Below are positions 24,082-33,366 of a DNA stretch of 64,000 nt, piece by piece. The notes under the pieces are model-generated. The model worked only from the letters and a program-made list of their open reading frames with translations. It was not told the DNA's origin and did no database searches. A program made the position numbers and the translations under genes. Location of the stretch: contig NZ_FVZL01000018.1 of the NCBI RefSeq assembly GCF_900168295.1, positions 21,226 to 85,225 on the forward strand, written 5' to 3'. Each line of letters opens with the position of its first letter. Within the stretch, counting starts at the first letter, position 1. Origin of the DNA: Arthrobacter sp. P2b (GTDB lineage Bacteria; Actinomycetota; Actinomycetes; Actinomycetales; Micrococcaceae).

Positions 24082-25671
24082 ATGCCCACAGACCGAAGCA
24101 TGACCGACTCTTCAGCAGGCGCCAGGAACGCCAGCGGAACAGACCAGGCAGCCGTCACGGCTGCCAAGAAGCCCCGGCGGCTGCCACGCCGCCGGCTCAA
24201 GGAATCCGATGTCAACGTCGTGAACCAGCCGATGCTCAAAAAAGCACTCGGCGGCACCATCGTCGGCAACACCATGGAATGGTACGACGTAGGCGTTTTC
24301 GGCTACCTCATCACCACCATGGGGCCGGTCTTCCTGCCGGAATCCGACCCCACAACGCAGACCCTGTTCCTGCTCGGAACCTTCGCCGCCACGTTTATCG
24401 CCCGCCCTCTGGGCGGCGTGATCTTCGGCTGGATGGGCGACAAAATGGGCCGGCAGAAGATCCTTGCCGCGACCCTCATGCTGATGGCCGCGAGCACCTT
24501 CGCGATCGGCCTCCTGCCCGGCTACGCCCAGATCGGCCTGTGGGCCGCCGGCCTGCTGGTGCTGCTGAAAATCGTGCAGGGCTTCTCCACGGGCGGCGAA
24601 TACGCCGGCGCCACCACGTTCGTCAGCGAGTACGCGCCGGACAAGCGCCGCGGGTTCTTCGCCAGCTTCCTGGACATGGGCAGCTACCTGGGCTTCGCCC
24701 TGGGCGCGGCCCTGGTCTCTGCCCTCCAGCTCACCCTGGGACAGGCTGCCATGGAGGAGTGGGGCTGGCGCATCCCGTTCCTGATTGCCGGTCCGCTGGG
24801 CCTGGTCGCCATCTACTTCCGCAGCAGGATCGAGGAATCCCCCCAGTTCCAGGCCACCCTGGATGCCCAGGAGGACATCGCCAAGAACGCTGCCGCCTCC
24901 GACGAGGCCGCGGCAAAGGGCCCGGTGGGCATCGTCAAGGCCTACTGGCGCTCCATCATCGTGGCCATGATCCTGGTGGCCGCCGCCAACACGGCCGGCT
25001 ACGCCCTCACCTCCTATATGCCCACGTACCTCACGGAGGCCAAGGGCTACGACGAAGTGCATGGCACCCTGCTGACCATTCCGGTCCTGGTGGTCATGAG
25101 CCTCTGCATTCCGCTGACCGGCAAGCTGTCCGACCGGATTGGCCGCAGGCCGGTCCTGTGGATCGGCGCCCTGAGCACGGTGGTCCTGGCAACCCCTGCC
25201 TTTATGCTGATCGGCATCGGTGAGATCTGGTCCACCCTTGCCGGCCTCGCCCTGATCGCCTTCCCGGTGACGTTCTACGTGGCCAACCTGGCCTCCGCAC
25301 TGCCGGCGCAGTTCCCCACGTCCAGCCGCTACGGCGCCATGGGCATCGCCTACAACTTCTCGGTGGCGATCTTCGGTGGGACCACGCCCTTCGTTGTTGC
25401 CGCCCTGATCAGTGCAACCGGGAACGACATGATGCCCGCCTACTACCTGATGGGCACGTCCCTGGTGGGTGCGGTGGCTATCTACTTCCTGAAGGAATCA
25501 GCGCAGCGTCCGCTGCCGGGTTCCATGCCCAGCGTTGACACCCAGGCGGAAGCCCGGGAACTGGTGGCCACCCAGGACGAGAACCCACTGATCGACCTGG
25601 ACCAGCTGCCGTTCGAAACGCAGGACGTCACGGACGCCCGTGCGGCCGAAAAGGTTCCGGCCGGAGTCTAG
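24082..25671 (+). CDS. MFS transporter, metabolite:H+ symporter family (ProP-like)
   Basis: A 529-residue permease with 12 membrane segments. The conserved VGNTMEWYDVGVFGYL start of TM1, RPLGGVIFGWMGDKMGRQK loop and GFSTGGEYAGA in TM4 identify the MHS family (proline/betaine, citrate, alpha-ketoglutarate symporters), and the sequence is closest in style to ProP. Both termini are extended and charged. ATG at 24082 follows AGGAG (24069-24073) with 8-base spacing. It is a single gene with its own terminator. Substrate is probably an osmolyte or organic acid, but this is inference. Confidence 0.88.
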   Translation: MPTDRSMTDSSAGARNASGTDQAAVTAAKKPRRLPRRRLKESDVNVVNQPMLKKALGGTIVGNTMEWYDVGVFGYLITTMGPVFLPESDPTTQTLFLLGTFAATFIARPLGGVIFGWMGDKMGRQKILAATLMLMAASTFAIGLLPGYAQIGLWAAGLLVLLKIVQGFSTGGEYAGATTFVSEYAPDKRRGFFASFLDMGSYLGFALGAALVSALQLTLGQAAMEEWGWRIPFLIAGPLGLVAIYFRSRIEESPQFQATLDAQEDIAKNAAASDEAAAKGPVGIVKAYWRSIIVAMILVAAANTAGYALTSYMPTYLTEAKGYDEVHGTLLTIPVLVVMSLCIPLTGKLSDRIGRRPVLWIGALSTVVLATPAFMLIGIGEIWSTLAGLALIAFPVTFYVANLASALPAQFPTSSRYGAMGIAYNFSVAIFGGTTPFVVAALISATGNDMMPAYYLMGTSLVGAVAIYFLKESAQRPLPGSMPSVDTQAEARELVATQDENPLIDLDQLPFETQDVTDARAAEKVPAGV

Positions 25672-25711
25672 ATTTCCGGCGGAGCCAGGCGCGTCTTGTA
25701 GCCCACGCTTC

Positions 25712-25762
25712 AAAGGCCCGTCCGGCATGTTTCCTTGGGGGAAGCATGCAGGGCGGGCCTTT
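25712..25762 (+). terminator. Hairpin terminator after the ProP-like gene
   Basis: AAAGGCCCG (25712-25720) pairs with CGGGCCTTT (25754-25762); inner GCATG/CATGC bases extend the structure around a loop. It lies 40 bases after the stop. Confidence 0.7.
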
Positions 25763-25956
25763 GCCGTACCGCTTTTTCATTGCCCCCGCGGCGGGACAGG
25801 CAGGCCTGTGTGCTGGGCCGGCCCTCTCCTGGGCCGGCCCATGTCCTTGTGTGTCCGTGGGGCGCCGAAGGATATGACTCCATTCAGGCCGTCCGGCAAT
25901 AATTTTGGGGGGCCGGCAAAGGGCCCGGACACACACAACGGCGGGGATGGTGCGGG

Positions 25957-27075
25957 ATGAAACGGGTGGTTGAGCAGGTCCGCGCCCTCCACCGGCTGGA
26001 GCCTGCCAACAATGACCACCTCGCGGCGCTCCGGGTGGCCGCCAGCGTGGCAGTCCCTTCGCTGCTGCTTCTGGTTGCCGGCCGGCCGGACCTCATCATC
26101 TATGCCGTGTTCGGGGCACTGACGGGTATGTACGGGCGGAACGAGCAGCATCAGCTGCGGCTCCGCCACCAGGCCCAGGCCGCACTGGTGCTCCTGTCCG
26201 GCGTAGGCGTGGGCGTGTTCCTGTCCGTCAACCATCTTCACTCCTGGTGGCTGGTGGCTGTTGAAGCCGTGCTTGCCGGGGTGGGATCCGTGTATTCCGA
26301 CCGGGTGCGGCTCAAGCCCAACGGCCCGTTCTTCGGCATCCTCGCGCTGGGCGCCTGCGCCTCCGTCCCCACGGTGGTTCCCTGGTACGTGGCCATGCTG
26401 ATTGCCGCAGGCAGTGCCGCGTTCTCCGTGGCGGTGGGTTTCAGCGGCTGGCTGCGCCGGCGGTCCTGGCAGCGCGGCGCGGCGAGGCATCCGGGTTCGG
26501 CCGGGCGCCGGGAGGTGATCCTGCACGCCGCCAGGTATGTGCTGGCAGTGGGGGCCGCGGGTTCGCTGGGCGTGCTCAGCGGCAGCGGCCATCCGCACTG
26601 GGCCATGGCGGCGGCTGCCGTCCCGCTGGCCGGGGCAGACCTCCCCAGCAGCGTGCGCCGCGGCGTCCACCGCATCGTGGGGACGTTCGTGGGGCTGGCG
26701 GTCACCGCCGTCGTCATTCTCCCTGAGCCATGGACCCTCACTGGGCTTTTCCCCGGGCAGCAGGCCATCCTGCTGGCGCTGCTGGTGATCCTGTTCCAGT
26801 TCACCACTGAGCTGTTCATGGCCCGCCATTACGGCTTTGCCATGGTCTCTTTCACACCCGTCATCCTGCTGATGACACAGCTTGCCGCACCCATCGACCC
26901 CGCCCTCCTGATCCTGGAGCGTGGCGTGGAAACGCTGGTGGGCGCCCTGGTGGGAATCCTGGTGGTGGTGGCCGTGCGGCGGGCGGGGTCGCGGAGCCCT
27001 GCGGCCCTGCTGGGACGGGCTCCCCTGTTGGGGCGCCTCCCCTTATTTGGGCGTGCGGGGAGGCCCCGCCACTAG
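25957..27075 (+). CDS. FUSC-family membrane protein
   Basis: A 372-residue membrane protein with two blocks of hydrophobic segments (about 25-165 and 185-340) separated by a short basic cytoplasmic stretch (RRRSWQRG). The layout LRVAASVAVPSLLLLVAGRPDL-IIYAVFGALTGMYG resembles the fusaric acid resistance/aromatic acid exporter (FUSC) family. Start ATG at 25957 with only a weak GGGATG-type site. The 3' end overlaps the convergent SDR gene by 33 bases. Transport function is inferred from the family; no substrate is indicated. Confidence 0.75.
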   Translation: MKRVVEQVRALHRLEPANNDHLAALRVAASVAVPSLLLLVAGRPDLIIYAVFGALTGMYGRNEQHQLRLRHQAQAALVLLSGVGVGVFLSVNHLHSWWLVAVEAVLAGVGSVYSDRVRLKPNGPFFGILALGACASVPTVVPWYVAMLIAAGSAAFSVAVGFSGWLRRRSWQRGAARHPGSAGRREVILHAARYVLAVGAAGSLGVLSGSGHPHWAMAAAAVPLAGADLPSSVRRGVHRIVGTFVGLAVTAVVILPEPWTLTGLFPGQQAILLALLVILFQFTTELFMARHYGFAMVSFTPVILLMTQLAAPIDPALLILERGVETLVGALVGILVVVAVRRAGSRSPAALLGRAPLLGRLPLFGRAGRPRH

Positions 27076-27816
27076 TTTGGCGGGAGCTACGCGCGCCACC
27101 GCGGCCACCACCTTGTACCGCTTGGACGGGATGGACACCGCCCGTCCGCGTTCGTTGTCGGCAAGGCCTTCGCGGACCACACGGCCGGCGTGCAGCCAGG
27201 CCCACGACGGCGCCACGGATTTGTCCATGCCCATCCGGTCGTGGAACTCGGTGTGGGTGAAGCCGGGGCACACCGCCGTGACCTTGATGCCCTGCTTGCG
27301 GTAGGCGAGGTTGGCCCACCGGCTGAAGCTCACCAGCCACGCCTTTGCCGCCGAGTACGTGCCCCGGGGCAGGAACGCGGCAATGCTGGCCACGTTGATG
27401 ATCCGGCCCTCGCCGCGCTCCAGCATGCCTTTGAGGGCAGCGTGCGTGAGCACCATGGCCGTTTCGCCGTGCAGCTTCAGGTGCTTTTTCTCCTCGGTGA
27501 TGGAGTTGTCCTCGAAGTTATGAAGCAGCCCGATCCCCGCGTTGTTCACCAGGATGCCCACCGGCCGCTGCGCATCGGACAGGCGTCCGACGACGGCGGT
27601 CACGCCGGCGTCGTCGGTCAGGTCCGCGGGAAGCACCTCAGCCATGATTCCGTAGCGCCGTTCCAGGTCCGCCGCCGTATGTTCAAGGCGGGCCCGGTTC
27701 CGCGCCACCAGGACCAGGTTGGTGCCCTGGGCAGCGAGCTGGCGGGCGAACTCGGCGCCCAGCCCCGCGCTGGCCCCGGTGACGAGTGCGGTTGTTCGGG
27801 AAGTGGTTGGCATCAT
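27043..27816 (-). CDS. Short-chain dehydrogenase/reductase
   Basis: A 257-residue SDR with cofactor motif TGASAGLG, the NNAGIG motif, catalytic Ser in INVASIAAF, and YSAAK for Tyr/Lys. It is likely NADP(H)-dependent, given VARNRARLE at the end of the second strand. Substrate unknown. ATG at 27816 (or the next ATG at 27813) lacks a Shine-Dalgarno sequence but TAGGCT lies 6 bases upstream, so the message is probably leaderless. It follows desD on the same strand by 45 bases, but its own -10 suggests independent transcription. Confidence 0.9.
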   Translation of the reverse strand: MMPTTSRTTALVTGASAGLGAEFARQLAAQGTNLVLVARNRARLEHTAADLERRYGIMAEVLPADLTDDAGVTAVVGRLSDAQRPVGILVNNAGIGLLHNFEDNSITEEKKHLKLHGETAMVLTHAALKGMLERGEGRIINVASIAAFLPRGTYSAAKAWLVSFSRWANLAYRKQGIKVTAVCPGFTHTEFHDRMGMDKSVAPSWAWLHAGRVVREGLADNERGRAVSIPSKRYKVVAAVARVAPAKLVAGPPRTPK

Positions 27817-27822
27817 GCTGCC

Positions 27823-27828
27823 AGCCTA
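27823..27828 (-). promoter_or_regulatory. Putative -10 element (TAGGCT), leaderless start
   Basis: On the minus strand TAGGCT, then GGCAGC, then the SDR ATG at 27816. Same geometry as at 12796 and 36484. Confidence 0.4.
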
Positions 27829-27861
27829 GCCACATTGACCTCCGGCGGATGTTCCCGGCTC

Positions 27862-29742
27862 TTACCGCCCGGCGAACTTCGCCAGCGGGTTGGCCAGGCG
27901 CCCGGCCATCTGCAGCCCGCCCGAGGGATCCGCGAGGTCCAGCATCTGCTGGTTGTTGCGGAGCTGGAGCCGGTTGAGGCAGGACAGTTCGAAGTCCGGG
28001 GCGAACAGGTCGTGGCGGGCGAACTGGTCCGCCAGTTCCGGGTGCTGGCCCTGATAGTCCCTGATGGCCGCTGCTGCCGTGCGCCAGAACTCCTCCTGGC
28101 CCAGGATCCCGTCCTCTTCCAGGAGTGCTGCGAGGAAGCGGAAGATGCAGTCGAAGATGTCCGTGAAGATGGCCAGCACCTTTTCCCCGTCCGGGATGGC
28201 AGCCCGGATCCGGGACACCTCCTCGGGAAGGTCCAGCCGGTCCCCCATCACCACGATCTCCTCGGCGATGTCCTTCATGATGGCCTGGACGGGAACGCCA
28301 TCCTCGAGGACCAGGATGACGTTCTCGCCGTGCGGCATAAACGCCAGCTCGTACCGGTAGAGGCAGTGCACCAGCGGAACGAGGTAGGCCTCGAAGTAGC
28401 GGCGCAGCCAGTCCGCCGGCGCCAGCCCGGAGCGCCGGATCAGCGCGGAAACCATCGGTTTGCCCGCCGCATCGGCATGCAGGAGGGAGGCCATGGTGGC
28501 CAGCTGCTGCCCGTCCCGCAGCAGCGGCAGGGGGCTTTCCCGCCACAGGGCAGAGAGCATCTTGCGGTAGGGGGAACCGGGCGCTGACCCCGCCTCGTAG
28601 TACCCGTTGTGGTAGCCAAGGGCGGCGATTTCGCCAATCATGGTGAATCCGCGCTGCTGCAGCGCCGCGTCATCCTCGATCAGGGTGCGCAGCCAGTCGT
28701 TGATGGCCGGTGTTGCCTTCATGTACTGCGGCGACAGCCCGCGCATGAACCCCATGTTCAGGACGGACATGGCGGTTTTGACGTAGTTCCGGGCCGGGGC
28801 GCTTGTGTTGAAGAAGGTGCGGATGGACTGCTGGGCCTGGTACACGTCCGTCCCGGTGCCCAGGTAAACGATGCGCCGGCGGGCGATTTCAGCTGCGAAC
28901 GTGACCGTCAGCTTGTTCTCCCACTGCCACGGGTGGACGGGCATAAAGAAGTAATGCCCGGGGTCCAGGCCCTGGAGCTGCAATTCGTTGGTGAAGTGGC
29001 CGGCCAGCGGGCCGAGTTCGGCGTCCAGGTGCGCCCGGTAGTCCAGCCCTGCACTAGAGGTGAACACGGCGTGGCTGCGGTGGACGGCGATCCACTGCAG
29101 CTGGACCGGGGCGCCCGTCTCGGGAGCAAACGCATGGTAGTCGCTGATGCCGAAGCCCAGCCGGCCGTTGTTGGCCACGAAGCAGGGGTGCCCCTCGGTC
29201 ATGCTGCGTTCGATGGCCTGGAAGTCGGCGGCGGCATCGCGCCCGCCCGTGACGCCGGCTGCGAGTTCGGCGGCGGACGGCTGGCCGGCCCACTGCTTGT
29301 AGGCGTGGCTGGCCAGGGTGCTGCTGACCTCCTCCAGGTAGACCGGGAGCATCTGGATGGTGATGCCCAGGGTGGTGTGGAACGCCGTGATGAACTCCAG
29401 CACGTCCAGCGGCGCTTCGGTGCCGTCCCGGAAGCACCGGATGGAGCCGGCGTCGATGGACCAGTGGTCAAGTTCCAGGATCCGGGCGCAGAAGCGGTAC
29501 TCGTGCGAGCCGTCACCGCTGCGGAGCCGGTAGCTGCCGGTCCCCTCATCCCCCGGTTCATCACTCAGGAGTTCCGGAGCGATGATCCGTTCGTGCGAGA
29601 ACTCGGCGAGCGCTTTGCGGAGCAGGTGCCGGTTGGCCATGTCCCACCGGTCTCCGGCGAGGTGGGGCGCGGCGTTGGCAGCGCCGGCGGTGGCAGGGTC
29701 CGCGGCAAGGGCGGACACAGCGGAATCGAGGTGGACGGTCAC
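27862..29742 (-). CDS. desD: Desferrioxamine siderophore synthetase (NIS, IucA/IucC family)
   Basis: A 626-residue NRPS-independent siderophore synthetase that joins and cyclises N-hydroxy-N-succinyl-cadaverine units with ATP. Family markers include MTEGHPCFVANNGRLGFG, FMPVHPWQWENK, the RTFFNTSAPARNYVK region, and the C-terminal FhuF-like half with LVHCLYRYELAFMPHGENV. Last gene of desA-desB-desC-desD; its ATG overlaps the desC stop by four bases. Assignment to desferrioxamine rather than another hydroxamate rests on the lysine-decarboxylase-like DesA and the operon order. Confidence 0.93.
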   Translation of the reverse strand: MTVHLDSAVSALAADPATAGAANAAPHLAGDRWDMANRHLLRKALAEFSHERIIAPELLSDEPGDEGTGSYRLRSGDGSHEYRFCARILELDHWSIDAGSIRCFRDGTEAPLDVLEFITAFHTTLGITIQMLPVYLEEVSSTLASHAYKQWAGQPSAAELAAGVTGGRDAAADFQAIERSMTEGHPCFVANNGRLGFGISDYHAFAPETGAPVQLQWIAVHRSHAVFTSSAGLDYRAHLDAELGPLAGHFTNELQLQGLDPGHYFFMPVHPWQWENKLTVTFAAEIARRRIVYLGTGTDVYQAQQSIRTFFNTSAPARNYVKTAMSVLNMGFMRGLSPQYMKATPAINDWLRTLIEDDAALQQRGFTMIGEIAALGYHNGYYEAGSAPGSPYRKMLSALWRESPLPLLRDGQQLATMASLLHADAAGKPMVSALIRRSGLAPADWLRRYFEAYLVPLVHCLYRYELAFMPHGENVILVLEDGVPVQAIMKDIAEEIVVMGDRLDLPEEVSRIRAAIPDGEKVLAIFTDIFDCIFRFLAALLEEDGILGQEEFWRTAAAAIRDYQGQHPELADQFARHDLFAPDFELSCLNRLQLRNNQQMLDLADPSGGLQMAGRLANPLAKFAGR

Positions 29743-30308
29743 AGTGCAGCTCCCTGCGGGACGGTTGTGGACAAAGTGTCGAGTGCGGCGCGGGCGGCCA
29801 GGTAGTCGGAGCGGCTGCAGAAGCTCAGCAGGGCGTCCTTGTCCGGCAGGGTGACGATGCCTGCGGGCTGGAAACCCAGCCGTTCATTCAGTGCGTGGAT
29901 TTTGGTGTTCCGCGCATCCGGCTCCACCACGACGCGCTGCACCTCCGGCCTGGCGAACAGGTGGTCCAGGACGGCGTCCATCACCGCCGTGGTGTACCCG
30001 GGTTCCGGGCCTTCCGACGGCGGCGCCACCAGCAGGTGCATGCCCACGTCGCCGGGCTGGACGGCGTACAGGCCTGCCAGCGGCGAGGACTCCGGAAGGT
30101 ACTCCTCCATCAGGAAGGCGGGGACGCCGCCGTCGAGCCCCAGCAGGGCGTGATGGTGCCCGCTGGCCTGGATCCTGGCGTATTCCTCCACCACATCCTC
30201 TACGCCGGCGGTGAGCATTCCCCAGAACGAGGCGTAGGGCTGGGTCACCCAGCTGTGCAGGAGCAGTGCGTCGGCCTTCGCGTCAAGGCAGCGGAACGTG
30301 AACCTCAT
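29739..30308 (-). CDS. desC: Hydroxamate acyltransferase (GNAT, DesC/IucB type)
   Basis: A 189-residue GNAT-fold acyltransferase that acylates N-hydroxycadaverine, usually from acetyl- or succinyl-CoA. Features: SFWGML and LEEYLPESSPL style motifs of the IucB/RimJ siderophore group, VGMHLLVAPP, and VVVEPDARNTKIHALNERLGF near the C terminus. Overlaps desB and desD by four bases on each side, so all are tightly coupled. Confidence 0.9.
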   Translation of the reverse strand: MRFTFRCLDAKADALLLHSWVTQPYASFWGMLTAGVEDVVEEYARIQASGHHHALLGLDGGVPAFLMEEYLPESSPLAGLYAVQPGDVGMHLLVAPPSEGPEPGYTTAVMDAVLDHLFARPEVQRVVVEPDARNTKIHALNERLGFQPAGIVTLPDKDALLSFCSRSDYLAARAALDTLSTTVPQGAAL

Positions 30309-31726
30309 GCGGACACCCCTGCCGCAACGCTAACGTCCGTGCCTGTCCCCACGTCCGCGCTTGTCCCCACGTCCGCGCTTGTCCCCATGTCCGCGCTAGT
30401 CCCCACGTCCGCCCGGGCGCCAATACCCGTAGGTGATCCGAACTGCTGGAACGCGATGCTCCGCTCCACCGGGTAGACCTCCCGGCCGGTGATCTCCCGC
30501 AGGATGCAGGAGTTGCGGTATGCGCCCATGCCCAGGTCCGGGGTGACGAAGCCGTGGGTGTGCAGCTCGGCGTTCTGGACGAAGATCTCGCCGGGTTCGA
30601 CGCCCGTGCTGTAGTTCCGGTCCACTTCGAACCGTCCGGCGCTGTCGCGGGAAATCCGGTCCTGCACGCCGGCCAGGAACCCGGGCTCCCGGTAGCCGTA
30701 GCCGGTGGCCAGGACAACCCCTTCGCTGTCCAGGGTGTAGGAGCTGCGCTGCTCGCCGTGGTGCAGGTGCAGGATGTGCGTTCCGGCCGCTGCATCCCAT
30801 TGTGCTGCGGTAAGGGTCGAGTGGGTCAGCAGTTGGGTGTCCACCATGCCGGAAAGGCTCTTGGTGTAGAGCAGGTCGTAGATGGCGTCGATGAGATCGG
30901 AGTTGATCCCCTTGTAGAGGTTCTTCTGCGTCTTGTTGAGGTGGTCGCGCTGGTGCTGCGGGAGGCCATGGAAGTAGTCCACGTACTCGGGGGACGTCAT
31001 TTCGAGGGTCAGTTTGGTGTATTCCAGCGGGAAGAACCGGCCCGAGCGGGTGACCCAGTTGAGCTGGTAACCGTGGGCGTCGGCCTCCTGCAGGAGCTCG
31101 TAGTAGATCTCGGCCGCGCTTTGGCCGCTGCCCAGGATGGTGATGCTGCGCTGCTGCTGGAGTTCGGCCTTCCGCGCCAGGTAGTCGGCGTTGTGCAGGA
31201 CCACTCCCCCGCGCCCTGCCGCTGCGTCGGCAACGATTCCGGCAGCCGCTTCCGGAACATAGGGGGATGTGCCGGTGCCCAGCACCAGCCGCCGCGCCAA
31301 AAGCACCTCCGGCCCGTCCGGACCGGAGACAGCCAGCCGGTACACGCCGGCGTCGTACGTTACATCCAGCACAGCCGTGCCAAAACGGACGGACGGCAGC
31401 TGGCCGGCCACCCACTGGCAGTACTGGTTGTACTCAGCCCGCAGGGGGTAGAAGTTCTCCCGGATATAGAAGCGGTACAGGCGCCCTGTCTGCTTCAGGA
31501 AGTTCAGGAACGAGTAGGGCGAGGTGGGGTCTGCCAGGGTGACCAGGTCCGCCATGAACGGGACCTGAAGGTGGGCGGGTTCCAGCATCATTCCGGGGTG
31601 CCAGTCAAAGGACGCCCGCTGTTCCAGAAAGATGCCGTCCACGTCCTCCAGCGGTTCGGTGAGCGCGGCGAGGCCCAGGTTGAAGGGGCCGGCGCCGATG
31701 GCAGCGAAGTCGTGTATGCGGGTCAT
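30305..31726 (-). CDS. desB: Lysine/cadaverine N6-hydroxylase (FAD-dependent)
   Basis: A 473-residue N-hydroxylating monooxygenase. FAD motif GAGPFNLGLA at residues 12-21, the KQTGRLYRFYIRENFYP region, NADPH motif GSGQSAAEIYYELL, and the C-terminal ATGYGYREP motif are all present. It hydroxylates cadaverine made by DesA. The last 35 residues are a repetitive GTSADV tail encoded by 18-base tandem repeats, with no counterpart in the enzyme core. Overlaps desA and desC by four bases. Confidence 0.93.
   Translation of the reverse strand: MTRIHDFAAIGAGPFNLGLAALTEPLEDVDGIFLEQRASFDWHPGMMLEPAHLQVPFMADLVTLADPTSPYSFLNFLKQTGRLYRFYIRENFYPLRAEYNQYCQWVAGQLPSVRFGTAVLDVTYDAGVYRLAVSGPDGPEVLLARRLVLGTGTSPYVPEAAAGIVADAAAGRGGVVLHNADYLARKAELQQQRSITILGSGQSAAEIYYELLQEADAHGYQLNWVTRSGRFFPLEYTKLTLEMTSPEYVDYFHGLPQHQRDHLNKTQKNLYKGINSDLIDAIYDLLYTKSLSGMVDTQLLTHSTLTAAQWDAAAGTHILHLHHGEQRSSYTLDSEGVVLATGYGYREPGFLAGVQDRISRDSAGRFEVDRNYSTGVEPGEIFVQNAELHTHGFVTPDLGMGAYRNSCILREITGREVYPVERSIAFQQFGSPTGIGARADVGTSADMGTSADVGTSADVGTGTDVSVAAGVSA
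30333..30404. repeat. 18-bp tandem repeat in the 3' end of desB
   Basis: Four units of 18 bases (30333-30350, 30351-30368, 30369-30386, 30387-30404), consensus ACGTCCGCGCTTGTCCCC, plus a partial fifth. Units 2 and 3 are identical. They keep frame and encode repeated GTSADV hexapeptides on the minus strand. Confidence 0.9.
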
Positions 31727-33330
31727 GCGGACACCTCGCTCTGCAGCAGGTCCGCGCCGGTGCGGCGCAGGAGCCCGATGATCTCGGCGATGTCCTCGAG
31801 GGTGGCCTCGGCGTTGAGGAGGGTGAACTTCAGGTAGTGGCGGCCGCCCACCTTGGTGCCGGCCACCACGGCCTCACCGGAGGCGAAAACGGCGGCACGG
31901 ATGGCCGGGTTGAGGACGTCGGCGGTATCTTCCGGGAGCCGGACGCCGTCGACGACGGGACGGTACCTGAACACCAGGGTGCTCAGCTGGGGTGCAGCGG
32001 CAAGTTCGAAGTCGTCGTCGGCAGCCAGGAGCGAGCCGACGCGGGCGGCGAGGTCGATCGCCTCGTCAAACAGCGCGCCGATGGCGTCGGCACCCATGAT
32101 CCGCAGGGTGAGCCACAGTTTCAGGGCGTCGAACCGGCGGGTGGTCTGGATGCTCTTGTCCACCTGGTTGGGGATGTCCGCCAGTGCCGCGCTTTCCGGG
32201 TTCAGGTAATCGGCGTAGTAGGTGATGTGGCGCAGCATGGCGGACTCGCGGACCAGGAGGGCGCTCGAGCTTACCGGCTGGAAGAAGGTCTTGTGGAAGT
32301 CAACGGTGACTGAGTCCGCCAGGCGGGTTCCGTCCAGCAGGTGGCGGTAGCGCCCGGAGACCATCAGCCCGCCGCCGTATGCGGCGTCGATGTGGAACCA
32401 GGCCCTGTAGGCACGGGCCAATGCGGCGAGTTCGGCGAGCGGATCCACGGCGCCGAAATCGGTGGTTCCGGCGGTTGCAACCACGGCCATCGGTGTCAGG
32501 CCGGCATCCCTGGCTGACGCCATGGCCTCAGCGAGCGCGGCCGGGTCCATCCGGTGATCGGGCGTGCAGGGAACGGTGATGACGGCGTCGAAGCCGAGGC
32601 CCAGCATGGAGGCAGACTTCTGGATGCTGAAGTGGCTGTCCTCGGAGGTGAAGATCCGCAGCGTATCCAGCAGGGCCGGAAGGCGGAGCCCGCTTTGGGC
32701 GGGCTCCCGGCGGAGGCCGGCTACGGCGTGGTTGCGCGCGATCAGCAGGGCCTGGAGGTTGGACTGGCTGCCGCCGGACGTGAAGATGCCGTCCGCGTTG
32801 TCACCGAGGTGCAGCCGCTCTGCTGCCCAGTCGATGAGGCGCCGTTCGATCATGGTGGCCCCGGCGCTCTGGTCCCAGGTGTCCAGGGAGGAGTTCACGG
32901 CGGACAGGATGGCCTCTCCCACCAGTGCGGGGATTACCACGGGGCAGTTCAGGTGGGCTGCGTACTTTGCGTCATGGAAGTAGATGGCGTCCCGCAGATA
33001 AACGGTTTCGAGTTCCTGCAGCGCGGCCGCCGTGTCCGGCAGCGGGGTATCCAGGTCCACCGCGCCCACGCGCGCCTTCATTTCGGAAGGCCCGACGCCG
33101 GTAAAGGGCCGGGTGGTCCGTTCCAGCTTGGTTGCCACTGCGGTGACGCCCTGCAGCACCTGCGCCACGTAGCGGGGTGAGTTCCTGGCGTTGAAGAGAT
33201 GGTTGGTTGCCCCCAGCGCGAGCTCCACCCGCGAGCCGAAATCCTGCCCCGGCGGATCCTGTTTGGCATGGACTTCGCTGTTGTGCGGGTCATGCACGTG
33301 TAACTCGTCAAGGCGGGGCATCAGCGACAC
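31723..33330 (-). CDS. desA: Lysine decarboxylase-like PLP enzyme of siderophore synthesis
   Basis: Group II PLP decarboxylase of 535 residues, likely making cadaverine from lysine for desferrioxamine. GIFTSGGSQSNLQAL, HIDAAYGGGL and the PLP lysine Lys347 in VTVDFHKTFFQP are visible. I use the GTG at 33330, with AAGGA 6 bases upstream; an ATG three codons in (33321) is the alternative. First gene of the des operon, with an iron-box sequence about 37 bases upstream, so transcription should rise under iron limitation. A diaminobutyrate decarboxylase role is possible by sequence but the operon favours lysine. Confidence 0.92.
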   Translation of the reverse strand: MSLMPRLDELHVHDPHNSEVHAKQDPPGQDFGSRVELALGATNHLFNARNSPRYVAQVLQGVTAVATKLERTTRPFTGVGPSEMKARVGAVDLDTPLPDTAAALQELETVYLRDAIYFHDAKYAAHLNCPVVIPALVGEAILSAVNSSLDTWDQSAGATMIERRLIDWAAERLHLGDNADGIFTSGGSQSNLQALLIARNHAVAGLRREPAQSGLRLPALLDTLRIFTSEDSHFSIQKSASMLGLGFDAVITVPCTPDHRMDPAALAEAMASARDAGLTPMAVVATAGTTDFGAVDPLAELAALARAYRAWFHIDAAYGGGLMVSGRYRHLLDGTRLADSVTVDFHKTFFQPVSSSALLVRESAMLRHITYYADYLNPESAALADIPNQVDKSIQTTRRFDALKLWLTLRIMGADAIGALFDEAIDLAARVGSLLAADDDFELAAAPQLSTLVFRYRPVVDGVRLPEDTADVLNPAIRAAVFASGEAVVAGTKVGGRHYLKFTLLNAEATLEDIAEIIGLLRRTGADLLQSEVSA

Positions 33331-33366
33331 TGGTCATCCTTCGGTCAGCGGTTTTTCTTGGATTGC

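Noticed and set aside
25964..25982. GGTTGAGCAGGTC near the FUSC start as another TTTCGACAGGCTC-family repeat
   Set aside because: Similarity covers only the GGTTGAGC part and the rest is normal coding sequence for VVEQVRA.
30333..30413. Possible CRISPR-like array
   Set aside because: Repeats are directly tandem without spacers and keep the desB frame; they are a coding minisatellite.
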